From positions 1-16,271 of the forward strand of contig JAUQXD010000964.1 of the NCBI GenBank assembly GCA_030834835.1: a stretch of 16,271 nucleotides of DNA, given 5' to 3'. Shown here one piece after another: positions 13,836 through 16,271 of the stretch. This DNA comes from Thermoflexales bacterium. GTDB taxonomy: Bacteria > Chloroflexota > Anaerolineae > Fen-1058. Numbering within the stretch: the stretch's first letter is position 1; each line of letters begins with the position of its first letter. The translations under genes were made by a program, and so were the position numbers. Below the pieces are notes generated by a model that was not told the origin of the DNA, did no database searches, and worked only from the letters and a program-made list of their open reading frames with translations.

Positions 13836-15040
13836 ATCGCTTAAACATCGCCTTCGTCACGCCGCTCAATCCCATCCCCAACGGGCTATCGGACTACAGT
13901 GAAGCGCTGCTGCCCGTGCTGGCTGAACACGCGGATATTACGATCTACAGTGAATGCGGCACGCCCGCGAATCCGCAGATCGCCGGGCAGTTTGAGGTGC
14001 GGCCCGTGCGGCAGTTATTGCGGCATCATTCCGAACACGATCTGCGGCTATATCAGATCGGCAACAGCGCCGATCACGCAGCGGCCTTTGAGATGCTGCG
14101 TTGCCTGCCTGGCATCGTGGTGCTGCACGAGCCTTTTTTGCACACAGGCTATCGTTACATGCCCACGCTCCGGCCATATCAGCGAGAATTGTTGTACGAG
14201 CTGGGCGCACTTGCGCCTGAAGTGCAGGCCCGCTGGGCCGCCGAGACCGATCGAGTAGCGTTACAGGCCGCGCCGTTGATCCGACGATTGATCGATTCCA
14301 GCCTGGGCGTAATCGTGCACAGTCGTGCCGCACGCCAATTGATCTTGCGGACCTCGTCGCCGCGCGCCCAGCAGCTGCCAATCGCCGTCATCTCGCAACC
14401 GATGCCACTGCCGCCGCACGTCGAGCCGCACACGGCCCGATCGGACTTTGGCTGGCCCGCCGATGCGTTGTTGATCGGCGTCCCGGGCACGATCGATCCG
14501 ACGAAGGAGCCGGCCCTGACGCTGCGCGCCTTCGCGGAGTTGAGCCAGCAACGACCCGAGGCACGCTTGATCTTCATGGGCGACTGGCCGCTGGATTATG
14601 GCCTGAGCGATCTGGTGCGCGAATTGAACCTGAGTGAGCGCGTGGAATTTATGGGGCGGGTCGAGCCGTTGGCCCGGCTAGAGCGGACGATGGCCGCTTG
14701 CGATATAATAATCAACTTGCGCCGCCCGACGATTGGCGAAACATCGGGCACGGCGCTGCGGGCACTGGCGATGGGCCGCGCGCTGGTGGTGCGCGACATC
14801 GGTTGGTTCAGTGAGATTCCGGCCGCGGGCAGCGTGAAGATTAGCGCCACAGCCGAAGTGGCCGAACTGGCGCAGGCGTTGCATACTCTAACCACACAAC
14901 CGGAATTGAGACAGAAGTTGGGTGCAGCCGCCCGTGCGTACATTCAAACCGAATGTGATGTGGCGCAGGTGGCGCAGCAGTACATGACGTTTTTGCAGAT
15001 AGTTTACGCAAGGTTTGACGGTCCAATCGGGTTGGGTTGA
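13832..15040 (+). CDS. GT4-type glycosyltransferase, second of a paralogous pair
   Basis: The 402-residue product starts at ATG 13832 in an ATGA overlap, with GGAGG at 13823-13827. It is a clear paralogue of the preceding gene: AFVTPLNPIPNGLSDYS against AIVTPLDAAQTGVADYS, LYQIGNSADH against VYQMGNSPAH, VVLHEP against VVLHDV, INLRRPTIGETS against INLRSPYWGETS. The GT-B fold is complete, with the donor half at roughly 205-385. Glu303 opens the Glu-x7-Glu motif, but the second position is Ala311, so this protein too lacks the usual second Glu. An extra segment around 115-165 (HTGYRYM…) differs from its sister and may set acceptor choice. The two enzymes probably add successive sugars to the same chain. 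Donor unknown. Confidence 0.83.
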   Translation: MNRLNIAFVTPLNPIPNGLSDYSEALLPVLAEHADITIYSECGTPANPQIAGQFEVRPVRQLLRHHSEHDLRLYQIGNSADHAAAFEMLRCLPGIVVLHEPFLHTGYRYMPTLRPYQRELLYELGALAPEVQARWAAETDRVALQAAPLIRRLIDSSLGVIVHSRAARQLILRTSSPRAQQLPIAVISQPMPLPPHVEPHTARSDFGWPADALLIGVPGTIDPTKEPALTLRAFAELSQQRPEARLIFMGDWPLDYGLSDLVRELNLSERVEFMGRVEPLARLERTMAACDIIINLRRPTIGETSGTALRALAMGRALVVRDIGWFSEIPAAGSVKISATAEVAELAQALHTLTTQPELRQKLGAAARAYIQTECDVAQVAQQYMTFLQIVYARFDGPIGLG

Positions 15041-15042
15041 TC

Positions 15043-16271
15043 ATGCGCGTATTGTTTATCACCAATCTCTTTCCGCCCGGCTATACCGGCGGAGCTGAAA
15101 TCTCAAATTACTATGTGTGTCAGGGCTTGATACGGCGTGGCGCTACGTGCTCGATCTTGTCGGTCCATAATCGGATGCCGCGCACTGCCGATACCTGGTA
15201 TGACTATGACGGTCTGCCCGTTCATCGGGTTGATTTTTTTACCCGCGTGCGAGAGGCGCTGACGGATGTATTTGACGGGCGTGTCTACCAGGCTGTGCGG
15301 CGTGAGATTCAACGGTTCAAGCCCGATATCGTTCACATTGGCAACGTGTCCGGTTCAACGCTTGCGCCGTTTGCCGCCTGCCAGTCACTGCATGTGCCTG
15401 TAGTCAACATCCTGCACGATTTGTGGCTGCTGTGTGCGAATAACATGTTGTATCGCGCTGACGGCACAACCTGCAATCCGGCTGAAAAACGCAGCCGTTG
15501 CCAACACTGTTATCGACGCTACGACTACTGGGGCAATATCCCTTATCGGCGAGCGGTGTTTAAGGCGTTGACGGGTAACGTCCGGGTGTTTATTTCACCC
15601 AGCCAGGCCATGATCGATCGGCATGTCGAAGCCGGTTATGATCTACGACGCTTTCGACATGTGCCACACGCCATGCCCGATCCGTTTCCGGTAACGGTCA
15701 CGCAGCCGCGTCTCGCCGAGGCCATTCAACTGAGCCACCAACATCCGACCATCGCCTACGCCGGCGGCGGGATTGAAATCAAAGGCGCTCGCGTGTTGCT
15801 GGCCGCCCTGCCGGCTTTGCAGCAGGCGATTCCGAACCTGCGCGTTCTGATCGCCGGAACGGGAGAGGAAGCGTTACAAGCTGAATTTCGCAAATTTGCC
15901 CCAACCACCGAATTGCTGGGCTGGGTATCTTTCAAGGAAATCTATGCTCTGTTCAACGCCGTTGACCTGGTCGCGGTCCCTTCGACCTGGCATGAAGCTT
16001 TTTCGCTGGTAACCCTGGAAAGCTTACAATCGGGTACGCCGGTTGTTGGCACAGCGCTGGGTGGCATCCCGGAGCTGGTACAGGAAGGCGAAACTGGCTA
16101 CTTGCTTCCGCCGGGTGACGCCATGGCATTGGTCGATCGGGTAACTCGCCACTTTGCCCAGTCACCGCAGCGCAGGCGACAGATGCGCCAACACTGCCGT
16201 CAATATGTTTCCACGCATTTGACGTATGAGCGGCAATTGGATGGAGTTCAGGCCGTCTATCATGAAGTGTT
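15043..16271 (+). CDS. GT4 glycosyltransferase, cut by the window end (partial)
   Basis: ATG 15043 lies two bases after the previous stop, and the frame is open to the window end: 409 codons, with the C-terminus missing. It begins MRVLFITNLFPPGYTGGAE, a typical GT4 acceptor-side loop (GGAE). DIVHIGNVSG and VNILHDLWLLC follow; four cysteines at 131, 144, 153 and 156 lie in an insert between strands. The donor half has IAYAGGGIEIKGARVLLAAL, LLGWVSFKEIYALFNAVDLVAVPSTWHEAFSLVTLESLQSGTPVV, with the full Glu318-x7-Glu326 motif, unlike the two preceding GT4 genes. GYLLPPGDA near the end shows that only a few tens of residues, at most, are likely missing. It belongs to the same transcript and presumably the same glycan. 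No strong ribosome site is visible, so translational coupling is likely. Confidence 0.87.
   Translation, partial: MRVLFITNLFPPGYTGGAEISNYYVCQGLIRRGATCSILSVHNRMPRTADTWYDYDGLPVHRVDFFTRVREALTDVFDGRVYQAVRREIQRFKPDIVHIGNVSGSTLAPFAACQSLHVPVVNILHDLWLLCANNMLYRADGTTCNPAEKRSRCQHCYRRYDYWGNIPYRRAVFKALTGNVRVFISPSQAMIDRHVEAGYDLRRFRHVPHAMPDPFPVTVTQPRLAEAIQLSHQHPTIAYAGGGIEIKGARVLLAALPALQQAIPNLRVLIAGTGEEALQAEFRKFAPTTELLGWVSFKEIYALFNAVDLVAVPSTWHEAFSLVTLESLQSGTPVVGTALGGIPELVQEGETGYLLPPGDAMALVDRVTRHFAQSPQRRRQMRQHCRQYVSTHLTYERQLDGVQAVYHEV

Noticed and set aside
1..16271. CRISPR arrays, tRNA/rRNA genes, insertion sequences, toxin-antitoxin or defence genes
   Set aside because: No regularly spaced repeats, tRNA-like cloverleaf with conserved T-loop, transposase motifs or terminal inverted repeats were found; the locus is accounted for by glycan biosynthesis genes.

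Overview
The window is a GC-rich bacterial glycan-biosynthesis locus. Every gene I can support lies on the + strand. The best guess for the source is a Chloroflexota (Anaerolineae-like) bacterium. This rests on long secreted propeller and glycosidase proteins ending in a short 'F/Y-L-P-L/I-V/I-R-R/K' tail, a feature I associate with that phylum, and on general gene style. It is an inference, not a search result. I see no rRNA, tRNA, insertion sequence, phage gene or CRISPR array, and no gene-free stretch longer than about 300 bases (the largest, 54-313, is about 260).

Layout. (1) 1-53 is the last codons of a secreted protein with the tail motif. (2) 54-313 is a structured regulatory gap: a perfect 12-bp hairpin just after the stop, a zinc-ribbon coding remnant with no recognisable start, two small inverted repeats, a good sigma70-like promoter and a terminator-like hairpin with a T run. 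(3) 314-5361 encodes three secreted proteins: a streptogramin-lyase-like beta-propeller, a propeller fused to a clan-A-type glycoside hydrolase, and a second glycoside hydrolase with a CARDB-like domain and the tail. (4) 5358-6914 is a polytopic GT-C/GT39-like glycosyltransferase broken by two compensating one-base indels. (5) 6940-7938 is a polyprenyl-phosphate-sugar-synthase-like GT2 with two C-terminal membrane helices, the plausible donor-maker for the GT-C enzyme. (6) After a gap with a perfect TATAAT box, 8024-10088 encodes two extended SDR sugar-nucleotide enzymes, a CDP-paratose 2-epimerase homologue and a GalE-like epimerase. (7) 10085-16271 encodes a Wzt-type polysaccharide-export ATPase with a C-terminal cargo-binding-like domain, a GT2 with a coiled-coil tail, two paralogous GT4 enzymes and a further GT4 cut off by the window end.

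Most junctions are 4-base stop/start overlaps (ATGA or TTGA), so the genes form one or two tightly coupled operons. A coherent reading: sugar-nucleotide enzymes feed glycosyltransferases that build an O-antigen-like or exopolysaccharide chain, Wzt (with a permease not in this window) exports it, and the secreted glycosidases and propellers act on or bind the glycan outside the membrane. The GT2/GT-C pair probably adds a lipid-linked sugar on the outer face. The most unusual points are the shared C-terminal tail, the propeller duplication and fusion, the double frameshift, and the orphan CDP-paratose epimerase homologue.
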